This document shows positions 27,425 through 40,400 of a stretch of DNA of 64,000 nt, piece by piece. Origin of the DNA: Erythrocercus mccallii (Eukaryota; Chordata; Aves; Passeriformes; Dicruridae); the NCBI GenBank assembly GCA_013397435.1, contig VZRG01000304.1:372001-436000 (forward strand), read 5' to 3'. A program made the position numbers and the translations under genes. The first letter of the stretch is position 1; each line of letters starts with the position of its first letter. The notes below the pieces were generated by a model. The model searched no databases, was not told the origin of the DNA, and saw only the letters and a program-made list of their open reading frames with translations.

Positions 27425-27830
27425 TCATCGATCAGCCTGAGTGACTCTGCTTTTATTAACTGACTGGTCAAGTAGCAGTGCATTAACAAGATTGTGGTCA
27501 ACCTCACTGCTGTGACTCAGACCCATAGCAGCAGCTGTGCAGATTTCAAAGATAGTATCAATTCTGTACTGCTGCCACTGCTCCTCCGTGGGAAGGCTAA
27601 GAACAGATGCAAGCAGCATTCAGCAACTAGGAAGCTGAGAAAAAAAAGAACACACAACACTGCTTCCCTTGAGAGAGCAGTGCAGCTTCATGTTTATCAC
27701 ACATGCTAAACGTTCGTGTTTATCAGGCAGGTTAATCAAAGGTGGATCTTCAAACAAAGTCAAGAAAACTATGAAAGTTATGATCCTGGCAATTAAGATC
27801 AAAGAGGTGGTCAGGGATTTTCAGTAACAA
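27425..27830 (-). pseudogene. Coding-like block with frame changes, minus strand
   Basis: This stretch is richer in G+C than its surroundings. On the minus strand it gives three successive protein-like pieces in different frames: IPDHLFDLNCQDHNFHSFLD, then FEDPPLINLPDKHERLACV, then LPTEEQWQQYRIDTIFEICT continuing to a TGA near 27425. An AATAAA lies about 16 bases after that stop. This would fit a decayed exon or retrocopy with frameshifts, but no family is recognised and each piece alone is within chance length. Confidence 0.18.
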
Positions 27831-28067
27831 AATCTGAAAGGTCTTCCTGCAATGTCTGTTAGGTACCCGAGAATGAAGGAAGCTGAAAATCTGTATAAAA
27901 TATAATTTCATCAGTATAAATATTATACAGAAAACCCACGCAATTTATATCATTCAGTACAATAGAAAATTACTTTGAATTTATTTCTTGATACTACACA
28001 CCAAGTTTTATAGAACTTAAATGTTAGGGGAAAAAACATGTACTAATACTAGAATACATTTCATTTC

Positions 28068-28108
28068 AGAGAGATTTCAGGTCTTTTCAGAGAGATTTTC
28101 AGGTCTAA
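28068..28108. repeat. About 21-bp tandem duplication
   Basis: The word 'tttcagagagatttcaggtc' is followed at once by the near-identical 'tttcagagagattttcaggt', a two-copy tandem repeat differing by one T. It is a simple local duplication; nothing else is implied. Confidence 0.7.
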
Positions 28109-30574
28109 GTTGCTGGTATTTGAAAAATTTTTGACATCTTTTCCTTGCGCAGGCTTCACCAGAAACAGACTAGAAGACCATGATTTTAAGAGACTATTCC
28201 TTCAAATGTACACTTCAATGTTCCTGCTGAAGTGGTTTTATTTTCCTATCTCCCACTTCTACTATCCATTAGCAAATTTTGTATAACTTTCTTACTCCTC
28301 TCATGCTTAATTTATGAAGAAAATGTTTAGCAAATTATACATACATCCTTTCTACTCAGGGATAAAAACCAAAAAAGTTACATGTTGATTTTTAGTCAAG
28401 TTGAATTTCATCTTTTTTTCTCTTTAAGTTTATAATGTATGAAGGAGAGCAGACAGACACTGCAATGAATTTACTATGGGTTAAAGGCGCCACAAAAAAG
28501 TGCTTCATTCATACTCAAAGCAAGTATACACAGTATACACGGTAAGTCAGGTTTCCCTACACTACCCAATGACTGTGGTACGAGCCACCATATGTGATCA
28601 GTATAATCTGGTATAATTATATAGTTTTGTATAAACATCTGTCTATAAGCATATAATATGGATATGTCTAATCTATACTATACATCTAGTTTTCAAACAG
28701 CAAAGAACTTTATAATTTGTTTATAAATTCTGTTTTCCTTTGTAAACAGCTGCTTCATTTAACCATAGATCACCCTTTCCCATCAGTCAAGAGATGCTGA
28801 CAGACACCAAGCAAAGAAAACAAGGCAGTAGTCAAACACCAAGAGATACAGAATCATGAAAATAGGGTTTCTGCTAAATCCTGATCCCAACGACAGGATA
28901 GTAGGAAAAGAAAAGGTAGAATATGGATGAACTGTGGCAAACATGAAAGAAAAGACATTGAGAAAATGTTAAAAACAAGCATATGTAATCATAAGCGTGA
29001 TACACAAGCAAAATTTGTAGGAGTTTTCACTGTACACTTAGTTTTACAGAGATATAGTTTGACACGAGTGCTGTCCATCATTGAACTCATTAAAGAGCCT
29101 ACTGCATAAAGAAGGACAAACCTGTCACTACCTTTCATACATTTCCATCAGGAAATAGAAAATCTAAAGCTGAAAAAGTGCAAGATAAAAGACAGATGAG
29201 AGACAAAATGTTTTGTTGAAGCTCAAAATGCACCCTCAAGAACGAGTCTGCCTTCCAAATATCTTTTCTGTACACATTATTATCTCCAATTACACATATG
29301 TAATTAGTGCAATTAAGGGGAGACAGACACCTGTAATAGTACAAGTGTCATTAGAAATCAGTTCAAATGACAATATTCCATCTTGGTTTACCATTGTTTA
29401 TTCTTAAATACTGTCACACTGTATTTTTTTATGTTAGCACATTCTAACTGCACACCTGGGACTATCCACCTTCAAAATAACAGTAAGCCTTCACACAGCT
29501 TATCCAAACACAGCTGAAGAACCCTCAGATGGGAATCCACAGTTCACGGCATTTTTTTATCTACAATCATATTTGACCTAAAATAAGAGTAAAAAAAAAA
29601 GCCATAATCTAAGGACCCTGAGCTCTAGATACAATTCAACACCAGGTGATGACAGTAAATAAGCACCATATTAATAAAATATTTTCAAGCCACAGCCAAG
29701 AAAAGAACTGTCCAAGGGAACATTCCAAATGCTTCTATTTCAGAGGATTTCAAAAAGAACAGTTAAAACTATGACCTTTTTTTATAAGATATGCTTAAAC
29801 CAGATAAATAATCAATTTCATTGTGGTTGCTTCCACCAGGGATGGTAAGAAGTTAAATACAACACAACTGTAGAAGACTTCAAGAGAAAAGCCACTAGCA
29901 AAAGGTTATCAATCTAAAGAATCTCTATTTGCTTATGACTTCAAGGGGCTCTTGCATAACAGAATGGCACAGAGAATATTAAGTACACAAGCAGTTCTTT
30001 ACTGTCCTAGAAGTCAGATCACAGTAAACCCCTTAAGGAAACAAAAAACTGGCTAAATATGTTTGACTTGCAGTTGCCAGGGAGTTATACCCACTATTTA
30101 CAAACGTCTCAGGAGGAAACAATTTTCAGGAATACCCAGGTTGCACTTTTCCTGTCTAACACAGTAAGACCATATTGTAGCATTTCACATCAGCATCACG
30201 AGGCAACATATTTAAATGAAAATTTAAGGACTGTGAAAAAGTGTTTCTCTATTTATATTAGCTGTATAAACATAAAAAAAAAGTCACAAGACATGACTCA
30301 GCATGAAAGCAGTTCAGAATCTGCATGCACCTTCAAGATAGCACTCTGAAATAAACAGATAAACACAATTCTGCTTACTATTTTTCCCACTTATTTTCAA
30401 ATATAACCATGTAATTGATACCCTGGTTAACATTTCTGATGGGACCATTACTAAACTATTACCTCCATTTATTAGCTCAGATTTTTAAAGCATAAAAAAT
30501 TAGTCATATAAATCTATAAAATCTAAAGGCCAAGATTAATCATTTCATTTTCTACACAATCTATAGCAAAACAC

Positions 30575-30985
30575 CTCTCCTATGAGGAAAGACTGACATA
30601 ATTGGGTTTGTTCAGCCTGAAAGAGAGAAGGCTTCAGGATAACCTAATTGTTGCCTTCCAGTACCTGAAGGGAGCCTGCAAGAAAGACAGCGAGGGACTT
30701 TCGACAAGAGCATGTAGCGGCAGGGCAATGGGGGACAGCTTCAAACTGAGAACAGATCTAGATCACATAATAGGAAGAAATTGTTTCCTGTGAGGGTGGT
30801 GAGGCACTGAAACGAGCTGCCTGGAGAAGTTGTGGATGCCCCATACCTCGAAGCATTCAAGGCCAGGCTGAGCCTCTGAGAATCCTGGTCTAGTGAAAGG
30901 TATCTCTGCCTATGGTAGGGGGGTTGGAACCAAATGATCTTTAAGATCTATTCCTACACAAACCATTCTATGACTCTATGACATT
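30575..30985 (+). mobile_element. CR1 LINE 3' fragment (sense)
   Basis: The landmarks run in sense order: 'ctatgaggaaagactgac', 'ttgttcagcctgaaagag', 'gaaggcttcaggataacct', 'gccttccagtacctgaaggg', 'gaagaaattgtttcctgtga', 'gagaagttgtggatgcccc', 'ggggggttggaacc', 'atgatctttaagatc' and the tail 'ccattctatgactctatgac'. It includes the non-coding CR1 3' region and complete octamer-like tail and is 5'-truncated. The 63-codon frame inside it is incidental. Confidence 0.92.
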
Positions 30986-33900
30986 CAGGATATCATACCA
31001 ATGCCTTAAACAGCATGGCATGACTTGAAAATACCTGAAAATCTATACTATATTGTACCACAGTCAATTTTATGCTCGTCTTCCAAATCTCTCCTCTAAG
31101 AAAAGGGCTCCACCAGAGAAAGCAGGGTATTATGTAAGCAAGAGTAAACTTGGAATCAGACAGGCCAAAGTATTACAAAAGGGATTCCCCAAAGTTAACA
31201 AATATAAAAGGACCCATCAAAGACCAGATGGGGCAGGGGGGAATACATGTCACGTCAACAAAAACTGCAGATAAAAAGGACTTCAATTTAATCTTTTCCT
31301 AATGACAAATGATGTCCACTTGACATAAAAAGCTGGATAACAGATTAACCACAGGTCAAACCTGTAACTGTGAACAAACCAACACTGGGGACATGCATGC
31401 AGTTAACCAATCCACTTAGCAGGCATACAAATGTGGCAGTCCTCTTCTATTCTTGTGAAGAATGAGCAAATCTACCCCAAAGAGCCACAGCACTCAAACA
31501 GCAAACCTGAGACTGATACAGCTGGAATAGTAAATGTGCTCACAATCTACATAAGAACATGTATCACAACAGGCACGTTGGCAGTCTTGGAAGTCTTAAC
31601 TAAAAATACAGTTGGTCATAAAACTGTGTCTGTCTCTTCAAAGCCAGACAGCAGGATCTTATCTGCTGCAGGACTTCAGGAAACAGTGGATTTGAAGTAA
31701 GCAAAAAATCAATGCTCTGTAAAACAGTATTTCAAACTCATTTTTTGGAAAGTCTAACATCAAAACACCTCTGGTGAAGAGATGCCAGCATATCCTGTTA
31801 CATCTCAACAGATGGTTTTATGATCCTATGTCAGATTTCAGTACTTGGGATATTTCCTATTCTTGTCCCAACAGCTTGAAGCAACTAGAGGTGTTCAGTG
31901 CGCCTAAGGATAAACTGCAATTGACTTCATGCACAGATACAGAAGGGTCTTAAGAGCAATCAGCTGAATACAGACCATGTTCTCTCAGCTCTTCTGTAAA
32001 CACAGAATCTGCAGAATTATTAACATTACCTATGCATGATGCTGCAGTACATTGTACAGGAAAACCAAGCATTTTAAATTACGCTGATCACTCTGTATCT
32101 CAAATGTATGCCTGGCTCCTTGAGAGACCAATATTTCTTTGCTCTACTTATACTGAATTCCTCATCTGTAAGAGCACTATCTGTTGTAATTAAGTAAAGA
32201 AAGAAAAAAGGGCTTTCTCACATGCATTAGAAGGATCCTGCTGCCACTGAAAAAAAATTACATCAGAAAAAAACATCAGCAACCTGCTAGGGAACATCCT
32301 CTGCTCCCTAGGAAGTACACAAAGCATATATCTGCAGAATTTGAAAATATTGTCATAGGGTGTAATTTAAGATGCCACAGTACAAAAACTGCCATCCATC
32401 CTTAGAGCCTGGCAGAGCAAACTTCAGGGTATTGATATCTAGTCTAGCATCACTTCATTGACATCAAAAGACAAAAACCATCCCAAAGAGAATGTCTAGC
32501 AGTTCAATCCAAAATTCAGACTGCTGAGTAGGCATCTGCAATGAAGAATAACTCAAGGAGAACATCTTTCAATGCCTTCAGCAGGCCACATGAAGAAAAA
32601 GGTGTAACTCATGCTGTCCTAGCTGCTATAACTTACAAACACCCCAAGCAATAGACAGATCAAAAAGTCAGATGCTGTACTGCTAAAAAACAAATCCCAA
32701 GATAACTGTGAAACAGATTTAGTTATTGAACAGAATTGTGAACACATGCATTGAGGCAATTTTAAACTGTGAACAAGTCATTCTAAACCCAGACTACAGA
32801 AAAAGGAAGGGCAGAGACTATCTAAGCACACTGACACACGGCACAATACAACAAAGGTGACTCAGTGAAACTCTCAAAAGTAAGGAAAACATTGATATTT
32901 GGTTTTAAGTTTTTCTCCTGTATATTCAAATCTTGCCCTAAATAAGAAACAAATGCTTGCCTAGGCAGCTGAGAAAAACTAAACACAGGTGCCCTGCCAT
33001 GAAAGGTTTTATACAACCTGGGGTGGGAGAAAATCAAAAGGAGGCTGTGGGGAGAGAGTATCCATCAACACATTACATCCATATTAGATTATTGTATCCT
33101 TGAGAGAGAACAGTTTTTGTTGTTGCCATGTGAATGCTGATTGTCAAACAAAGGAAGTTCCTTAGCAAACATTCAAAAGGAGAAAAAAATGTGACTTAAA
33201 TATACACAGCATATCACGTACACTACATATTTTATCATCATAAATAGAGGCACAGAGCTAAAGACAAAGGTTCCAGGCAATCTGAAAGCTCACATTCTGA
33301 ACTTGGTCAATGTTGTAGTGCACTACAACAGGTCAACAGGATTTTCCTTAGAGGCAAAGGGTTTTAAGAAATTTTTGTAATTGAATACATTAATAAAATA
33401 AATATTTTTACAAATACATTTCATGAACGCTTCAATAACCAGCATATTGGATAAATATTTATTTAATATTTATTACATACATGCACAAAACACCTTCAAA
33501 AAATAAACTCCAAAAAGCTTAACAAATATATTGGTATCCATATAAATCAGATTTACCTTGAAAAGCTATTGTGTCACTGTGCAAACAAATTATGGAAAAG
33601 TAAAACTTAAGTAATATAATAAACTAAAGATGAACATTGGGAGGTTATTGGAGGAGAATTCCTACTGCTCTTTTACAAAACCTTTTGTAAGAGCAATGCT
33701 TTGAAGAAAGAGTCTAATTCACAGCAAGTCAAAATTGATGTCCATAAGATATTCACAGCAATGTTCCACAAGCTTCTAAAGAGTCTGTAGGATGCAGAAT
33801 TAATAATGTCATGGTGATATTTATTGCTATTAACTGCCTCACAAAAGAAATTCTCTAACATTACAGGAAATTATTCATCACACTATAAGATTATGAAGCA

Positions 33901-35061
33901 AACATATAATGAAAGCACACTCCTAAAAAGCATTTCACATTCAGAATACTGCTACCACAAAGCAACTGTAGCAGCACAAATTTCATCAAGTTCTAGATCA
34001 ACCAACAGATGAAGTATTTATTTTTACTATTTTATTTTTACTATTTTTATTTCTGAAAATAAATTATGCACATTATGCTTTATAAATATATTTGAAGGAA
34101 CTGAATGTAATCGTTGATTCATGGAAACTATGCTTTGCTATGGAAATCACCATTTGTTTTAGGGAGCATACCTAAAGAGTACAGGTTAGCAAATACAAAT
34201 GAAGAGGCAAAAAACTCAGAAAAAGATTATACCTCATATAACATCTCATACCTAAAAAACAAAAATGAAAAATAAATTTTAAATATACATATACACCCAG
34301 CCCGTTATTTCACAGTAGTTCTCTGCTACAGGTAACTCTCCTGATTTGAAGACTTTTAGCCAAAATGCTTACTGGGCTCCTTGCAACTTATGACTACTTC
34401 TCTTCCTTTACTTATTCCCCATCCTGAAAATGTGGCAGGGGAGGGAGAAAAGAGCAGGAAGAAACAATAATCATGTGGGGGATTTAGTATATAATATTTG
34501 GGGGTGGGGGGGATCAGAATTGATTGCAACCTATTTAACAGATTGTCGGAAAATCATCACCTTGAAATGATGCATTATGGGCTACATAATATGAATTTAC
34601 ATACTTATCATGACAAATGACCAAGAGACATCACCAATTTTCAAGGCTGACAGATAATTCCTTGCAAAATAATCATTTTTCAGTTTAAGTTGCCAAAGGC
34701 TTTTCAAGATGACCCATTCTGTGCCAGGTATCCCTGTGAAAGCTGCTTCAACATTTACATGGCATGCAAAACATATTTTTCCTCTTTCCAAGGAAAGCGA
34801 CATAAAAATACACTTTCACCTCATTACAAGAGGTTATTTTTCTTCAAAAAGTTTAATCACTAGTATGCTTTAAGCTCTACATGTATCTTTCTAAGAGACA
34901 GCTAAATGCTTACCCTGACATACAAGTGGTGCTTTTGTCAAGCCCACTGTGATGTTACTGTTACTGAGTTTGTTTTGATATGTTGCAGCTGAGACACCTA
35001 CATACTCCGTCTGTACTTATTCCACTCCTGTAAGGCCTCTGGGAACTAAAGATCCACAACT
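30986..35061. other. AT-rich non-coding stretch, no gene supported
   Basis: Only short unrecognised open frames (up to 89 codons at 31431-31700) are present. An AT-rich patch (about 33370-33480) and a short tandem 'ttttactatttta' duplication (about 34020-34050) are the only visible structure. Confidence 0.6.
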
Positions 35062-35660
35062 GCAGACTCACAGGGTAACAGAGCTTGGAAGGGACCTCCA
35101 CGTGTGCCTCAGTCCAATCTCCTGCTCGAAGTCAGATATGAGATAAGCAAGGGTTGCTCAGCTTTCCTATTTAGGTCCTGAACCTCTAAGACAAAAGTTA
35201 CACAGCTTCTCAGGGCAACCTCTTACAAAGCTTCAATACCCCCATGTAAAGAGTTTTTCCTTATATCCAGCCTGAACCTTCAATTTATGAACACTGCCTC
35301 ATATTCTCTCCCCACACATCTCAGTAAAAGAGCCTGACTCCATCTTCTCAGCGATGTCCTCAAAAAAACCCCAGTATGTTGTTGCTTGATCCCACTGAGA
35401 TCACCTGTTTCTCCAGCTGAACAAACCCATCTCCCTCAGCCTCTCTTCACAGGACAAGTGTTCCAGCTCCTAGTCATCTTGGTAGTCCTCCACCAACTTC
35501 ACACCTATTTATCAATGTCTTCCCTATATTGAAAGTCCCAAAACTTGGCACAGCACTCTAGATGCAGTCTAGAGTGCACACCAACTAGAGAGGGACAACC
35601 ACTTCCCTCCATGTGCTGGCTATGTTCCCTCTTAGAGAGTCCAGGATATTGTTGCCTGTC
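35062..35660 (-). mobile_element. CR1 LINE, antisense, 3' half (left part of a split copy)
   Basis: Reverse-complement CR1 landmarks run left to right: 'gagcttggaagggacctcc', 'agtccaatctcctgctc', 'agagtttttccttatatcc', 'aaaagagcctgactccatc', 'tgagatcacctgtttctcc', 'ctccctcagcctctcttcac', 'acttggcacagcactctag' and 'aggatattgttgcctgtc'. The copy stops abruptly near 35660, where a sense CR1 begins, and resumes near 36176. Confidence 0.85.
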
Positions 35661-36175
35661 TTTTCCTTAGGCTGAGAGAGTCAGGGTTGTGGAGAGTGAA
35701 AGGGAAAGGGAGAGGAAAAGCAGAGAACGCTCCTGTGAAACTTTAGAGCACTTTTCAGTACCCAAAGGGGGTCTACATGACAGCTGGAGAGGGACTTCTG
35801 GTGAGGGCATAGTGATGGGGCAAGGCCTTCAGGTGAATAGCCTTCAGCTGAAAGAGGGAAAGTTAAGGTAAGATACTAGGAAGAAATTCTTTCCTGTTAA
35901 AGTGGTGGAACTCTGGACTAGGTTGCCCAGCAAGGTTGTGGATGCCCCATCCCTGGAAGTGTTCCAGGCCAGGCTGGATAGGGTTCTGAACAACCCGGTC
36001 TAGTGGAAGGTGTCCTTGCCCAATGCAGGGGGGTTGGAACTGGATGATCTTCTATGTTCCTTTGTATAGGGTCTGAATGAGATAGAGTTCATTTTTTTTT
36101 CTTTTCCTCAGCAGCCCTCAGGGCTGTGTTTACACTGGTAGCTGGGAACCATTCTATGATTCTGCATGGACATGC
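35661..36175 (+). mobile_element. Younger sense CR1 nested inside the antisense CR1
   Basis: It starts near 'ccttaggctgagagagtcag' and carries 'aagaaattctttcctgtta', 'ggttgtggatgccccatcc', 'gtgttccaggccaggctgg' and 'ggggggttggaactggatga' in sense order, then ends with the tail words 'accattctatgattctg' at about 36149-36165. About 90 bases of different sequence separate the last core word from the tail. The flanking antisense CR1 matches on both sides, so this insertion is the later event. Confidence 0.8.
36060..36150 (+). mobile_element. Short insert in the CR1 tail resembling an avian ERV-L LTR
   Basis: Between the CR1 words 'tggatgatctt' and 'accattctatgattctg', where a few 'ccttccaaccc'-type bases are expected, lies a segment containing 'gagatagagttcatttt', a T-run, 'cagcagcc', 'gggctgtgttt' and 'tagctggga'. 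This word order resembles the U3 part of avian ERV-L LTRs as I recall them. It is too short to be sure; a CR1 subfamily variant is the alternative. Confidence 0.3.
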
Positions 36176-37480
36176 TGCTGCTGATCCATGGTCAGAGTGC
36201 TGTCTGCCAGAACCCCCCGTTTCTCCAAGCAAGCTACTTTCCAGCCTGTATCACTGCAAGGTGCTCCTCTTTCACCAGTGTAGGACTTAGCAGTTGCTCT
36301 TGAATAAAGCTCCAACTGGGCACTGCGTTCACAGTGACAAAATCCCTCTGAATGGTAGCCCCATCAAGCACAGCAACTATTTCCCCCCAGGTTTGGTGCC
36401 ATCTGCAAGCACAAGAGCACACTTTGTCACTACTCAGTACAAATCCCTGCAGCACCCCTCTTGTTACCAACCTCCCTATATGACACATTAAGCACTTCTT
36501 TCTGAAGTGCAACCAGTCTTTTTTATATCATCTAGTTCTCCAGCAATCTGTAATGTCCAAATCTGGATACAAGAATATGGTCGGAGACAGAGTTGAAAAT
36601 CTTGCTAAAGTCCAGGAAAATTAAATCCACTGTTCTTACCTCATCCAAACATTCAGTCAGCTTACCACAGAAGGCAATCTGCCTCATCATGCATGATTTA
36701 CCTGTGACAAATCCATGCTGACTGCTCCCATTCACTTCCTCCTTGTGGCCAGAAATGTGCTCAGAGAACACCCATGCCCTTCTTTTCCCAGGGACAAAAA
36801 GGAAGCTACCCAGTTTGTATTTTTGGGCTGTATTTTGGTCTTTTTTGGAGGGTGTAACATATGCATTTGTCCAGCCATTGAGAGGATCTTCTGGTACCCA
36901 AGATGCTTCAAAGGTGATGGGGAAGGACCTCACTGTGACTCTGGCCAGCTCTGTGACTAACAGGCACAGTCCATTTGGCCTCACGCACTGGCAGGATTTG
37001 AGTTCTCTCAAAAACCCCAACTGAATCCTCAGCCACTGCTGGCAGCTACTCTCCTCAAATCCTTGATACTAAGCACAGAGGCCTGGAGAGCTTGCTGGTG
37101 ATGTCGCACTAAGGAACAGAGGGATCAGGGTACCCCAGCCTTATCTATATGCACTCTTACTATGACACATCACATTCCAAAAGAAACTTGTATTTTACTT
37201 GTCCTGCTTTTCACCACTCAAGTACTAGAAGAAACTCTTTTTGCTGCCCTTGATCTCCCTCCTAAGTGTCATCTCTGGGTGAGCATTGGCTCTCTTGACA
37301 TCATCCCTACATACCAGGACAATTTTTCTAAATTTCTCCTTTGTAGCCTGTCTCAGCTGCCTGTTTATATATCCCATTTTTGCACTGTAGCTCAGACACG
37401 AGTTCCCCACAGAGCCAAGTTCATCTCTTGAGAGGCCTGCTTGCTTTCCTGACTATCAAGATAGATCACTGGCATTTAAA
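36176..37480 (-). mobile_element. CR1 LINE, antisense, ORF2-containing right part of the split copy
   Basis: The reverse-complement CR1 sequence resumes with the 'tggtcagagtgctg...accccc' segment, runs through the reverse-transcriptase region (see the pseudogene entry), and continues to about 37480 with 'ctctcttgacatcatcccta' and 'agacacgagttccccac' words that match the upstream ORF2 part of avian CR1. With 35062-35660 it makes a copy of about 1.9 kb, unusually long for this window. The far (5') boundary is uncertain. Confidence 0.75.
36532..37020 (-). pseudogene. Decayed CR1 ORF2 reverse-transcriptase fragment
   Basis: This is a 162-codon open frame on the minus strand. Residues 101-157 match the CR1/LINE reverse-transcriptase core: QHGFVTGKSC corresponds to the usual QHGF-x-x-GKSC block, and LIFLDFSKIFNSVSDHIL to the motif A block (usually xLDFSKAFDTVSHxIL). 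The catalytic motif A aspartate is present (D137), but the following AFD is changed to IFN. The first half of the frame does not read as RT, so it is probably out of the original frame. It is a non-autonomous relic with no expected function. Confidence 0.85.
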
Positions 37481-37489
37481 TTTCTACTC

Positions 37490-40400
37490 AGTGATACCCC
37501 TGCTGGATCCAACAAGTATGAAAACATGAGCTGTCCATGTAAACAAAAGGGTGGAAAAGAGAGGAGCCAATAAAATTTGACTAAAGAAAGAACTGCAATG
37601 TGGGAAAAAGCTGATACAGTTGACACAGTGAACGCAATCTTGAGTTTGGGATACAGACCAAGTCTGAGATAGGTAGGAAGACAGGCAGGAAAGAACAAAT
37701 TCAGATGAGGGAAGCCAGAAAGAATGAAGCACAAAATTGAAGGTGGAAAACTACAGAAGACAGAACTACAGGAGCCAGTGGAAATGCACAAGACAAAGAA
37801 GAGAGATCCTTTTTATGACAGAGAACTGGATGTAAAACTGAGGGTAGTGGACAGAAACCCGAGACCAGCAGACAGGACTGTGAAAAGCCAGAAAAGAGTG
37901 AAAGAGTGAAAGAAACTGGGATAAACAATTTATTAGTTAAAACCTCTAAGCACAGCAGTACTGAATGTCAGATAAGAAGCCCTTTAGCAAGAAACAAACT
38001 GTTTACTTGGGGAAAATAGGATTGTGATAAAAATTTCAGAATAGGGCAAAGAAGATTGGGACAGAGATATCACACAAGGAATAAGAAGAAAAATCAGCAT
38101 CCATAAGAAGATGCTCAGTCTCAGAGCCAGGAACAGAACCCAAGATTTCAGAGTTTCACCTCTACTTTCAAACTCTTAAAAATGTCAGAAAACCATACAC
38201 AGATAACATCATTTGGAACACAGTTGAATTACAAATTAGTAGTAGCACATTCCCACCAAGCTCAAGTGGCACAAGTCTCATGGCAAAATAGACAAATTTC
38301 AGCATTTTTAAAGACTTGTATGCTATATGAGTATTAGTCATATGTGCAATCCCACAGGACAGGGGGTTTCCTCCTGTCTATCAGGCTTGTTGATATTTTT
38401 TTAATCTAGAATGCTGAACATTTTGGTTATGTGAAAAGAATTTCATGGAGTTTTAAACAGTTGACTATCAAAAACCTAACCATCAGTTCCAAAAAAAAAA
38501 AACAGTCACATCAAAAAAATTAAAGGTTATTTGATCTTGTTCTCTGTGCCCTTGTGCCCAAGGAACTCTTGCTGTGTTTCTGAACAAAGTGTTAGAAAAA
38601 AAAATAAATAACAACATTATATTATATAAGGACCTTGCCACATGCACTGCAAATGTTGGCAAGAGTGTTGTTAATAAGACAGGTATTGTAAGAAAAGTGA
38701 GGGAATTATTGCTGTCCTGGAAATTTTTATTTTCTTCTTTATTGCACACAAATAATCTTTAAAATAAAAAAAAAAATCACCCCCCCCCACAAACTTTTAA
38801 CGAGCAATCCACTCTTCATCAAAAATATGGACTTAGTACCTTGGGGTTATCACTGCAACAGATCTAAGTATTTATACTTGCAGTCTAAATCAACACACAC
38901 CATACTACAAATCAAGCAATGAAGTCTTTTCTAGATATGCATTCATGGATCCCTTTTGAGGGGTTTATTAAAAACAACAACAAAAAAAGCCAGATTATTG
39001 TTAGTAAATTAGACATTTATGGGAAAACATCTTAGAACACATAAATCATTAAAACATGGATAGATTATTTTGAAAAATCATATCATAAAGGTCCTAAAAT
39101 TGGATATCCAACACAAAGGAATAAATAATATATCTCAGGAGACTTCTGTGAAAATATTACTAGTGAAACATGCAAGCACTAGAGACTGAAGGTAATGAAA
39201 CAGCAATACAGGAAATTAAGAAAGTACAGTATGAACAGCACATAAACAAATAGTGAGGCCACATATTATTTGATACCAAGAAAAAGGATTCAGTATCACA
39301 CACTGAACATCATCTATGCCATTCTATGCTATAAACTGAAAGCAACATTGTAGGGGAAAATGTAACATTTAACCCTACACTTACAGGCCACATTACGCGT
39401 CTTACAAGAATCTCTAATTCTGCCATTTCATGATTTATAAGAGCTTAATCTTGCAATTTCAAAGTTCTTTGGATACAGTTTTTGTTGCACAATAGCAAAA
39501 CACATACTCTATTTCCCTAAAAAAACCCCACATCACTTCACTTGCAGATTGTTTTCATCATACAAGAGATACAAGAGATGCATATTAATGCAATCATACA
39601 TAGCATGCATCATTTGTATTTGTTTTCCTTATTGTATTAGAATCATATTCTATGACCAAACAACAAGCTTTTGAAGGAGTCCAGAAAACTGTCACTTTTG
39701 CTTTGACACTAGCTCCCCCTCCAGACCAGACTAAGATTATAGTAATGACTTTTTACTTTAATTCTAACTCTGCAACAAGATATAAATACTCAAATCCAAA
39801 TCTCCTTCATCTTTATCCACTGAAATGTCAATGAACAGACTGATCTGATAAACTATAAATAAAATTATCGTTTATTATTTTTAACTGCATACATTCCAAG
39901 CCTGGGAAAATCATTTGGTTTAGAAAAGATCTGACAGATAAAACACCTATTCCATACAGCCACACAAAGACAGAAATGGACCAAAAATAAAATATTTACA
40001 CTATGGATGGTGTGCAATATTTGTAATACACAAGCATTCAATTATACAATCAAGTCTCCATTTGCAGTCTCAATAAAGTGATCATAAACCACAGATGTCA
40101 AACCAAAGGGAAGCCCCTATGTGGTTTAGTACAACCTTTACTGATTCACTTAGGGGAAGTAGCTCCATTTCTACTCCAGCAAGTATAGCTAACATTTTTT
40201 TTCCTCATATTAGCTGGAACTAGTATCTTTTAAGTTGTTTAGCTCATGAAACTGACAAAATTTTAAACAAATTAAGACAATGGACTAAGAGGGAAAGAAA
40301 GCTGTAACTTCCAACTGACCTTCCGTATATCCCAGTTGTCAAATGTCCTGGCAGCTACATCACTAAAAGAGCGAATTTGCCTGATTCAACACTCCCAAGC

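Larger units (their letters stand above)
20601..30574. other. AT-rich non-coding stretch with clusters of exon-like segments
   Basis: No confident gene. Apart from the segments listed separately, it holds simple A/T runs (22260, 23520), a G/T-rich run at 25.75 kb and a short tandem duplication at 28.07 kb. An open frame pair at 25035-25332 (84 codons minus, 96 codons plus) is unrecognised. A plus-strand segment at 28428-28540 has good splice-like ends and 37 open codons but no partner exon in phase. Confidence 0.45.

Noticed and set aside
28428..28540. Plus-strand 113-base segment with good acceptor and gtaagt donor, 37 open codons
   Set aside because: Attractive splice ends, but it stands alone, is not recognised, and lies on the strand opposite to the other candidates. 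Kept only as a note.
36715..37024. Plus-strand open frames of 81 and 93 codons
   Set aside because: They are antisense shadows of the CR1 reverse-transcriptase region read on the minus strand.
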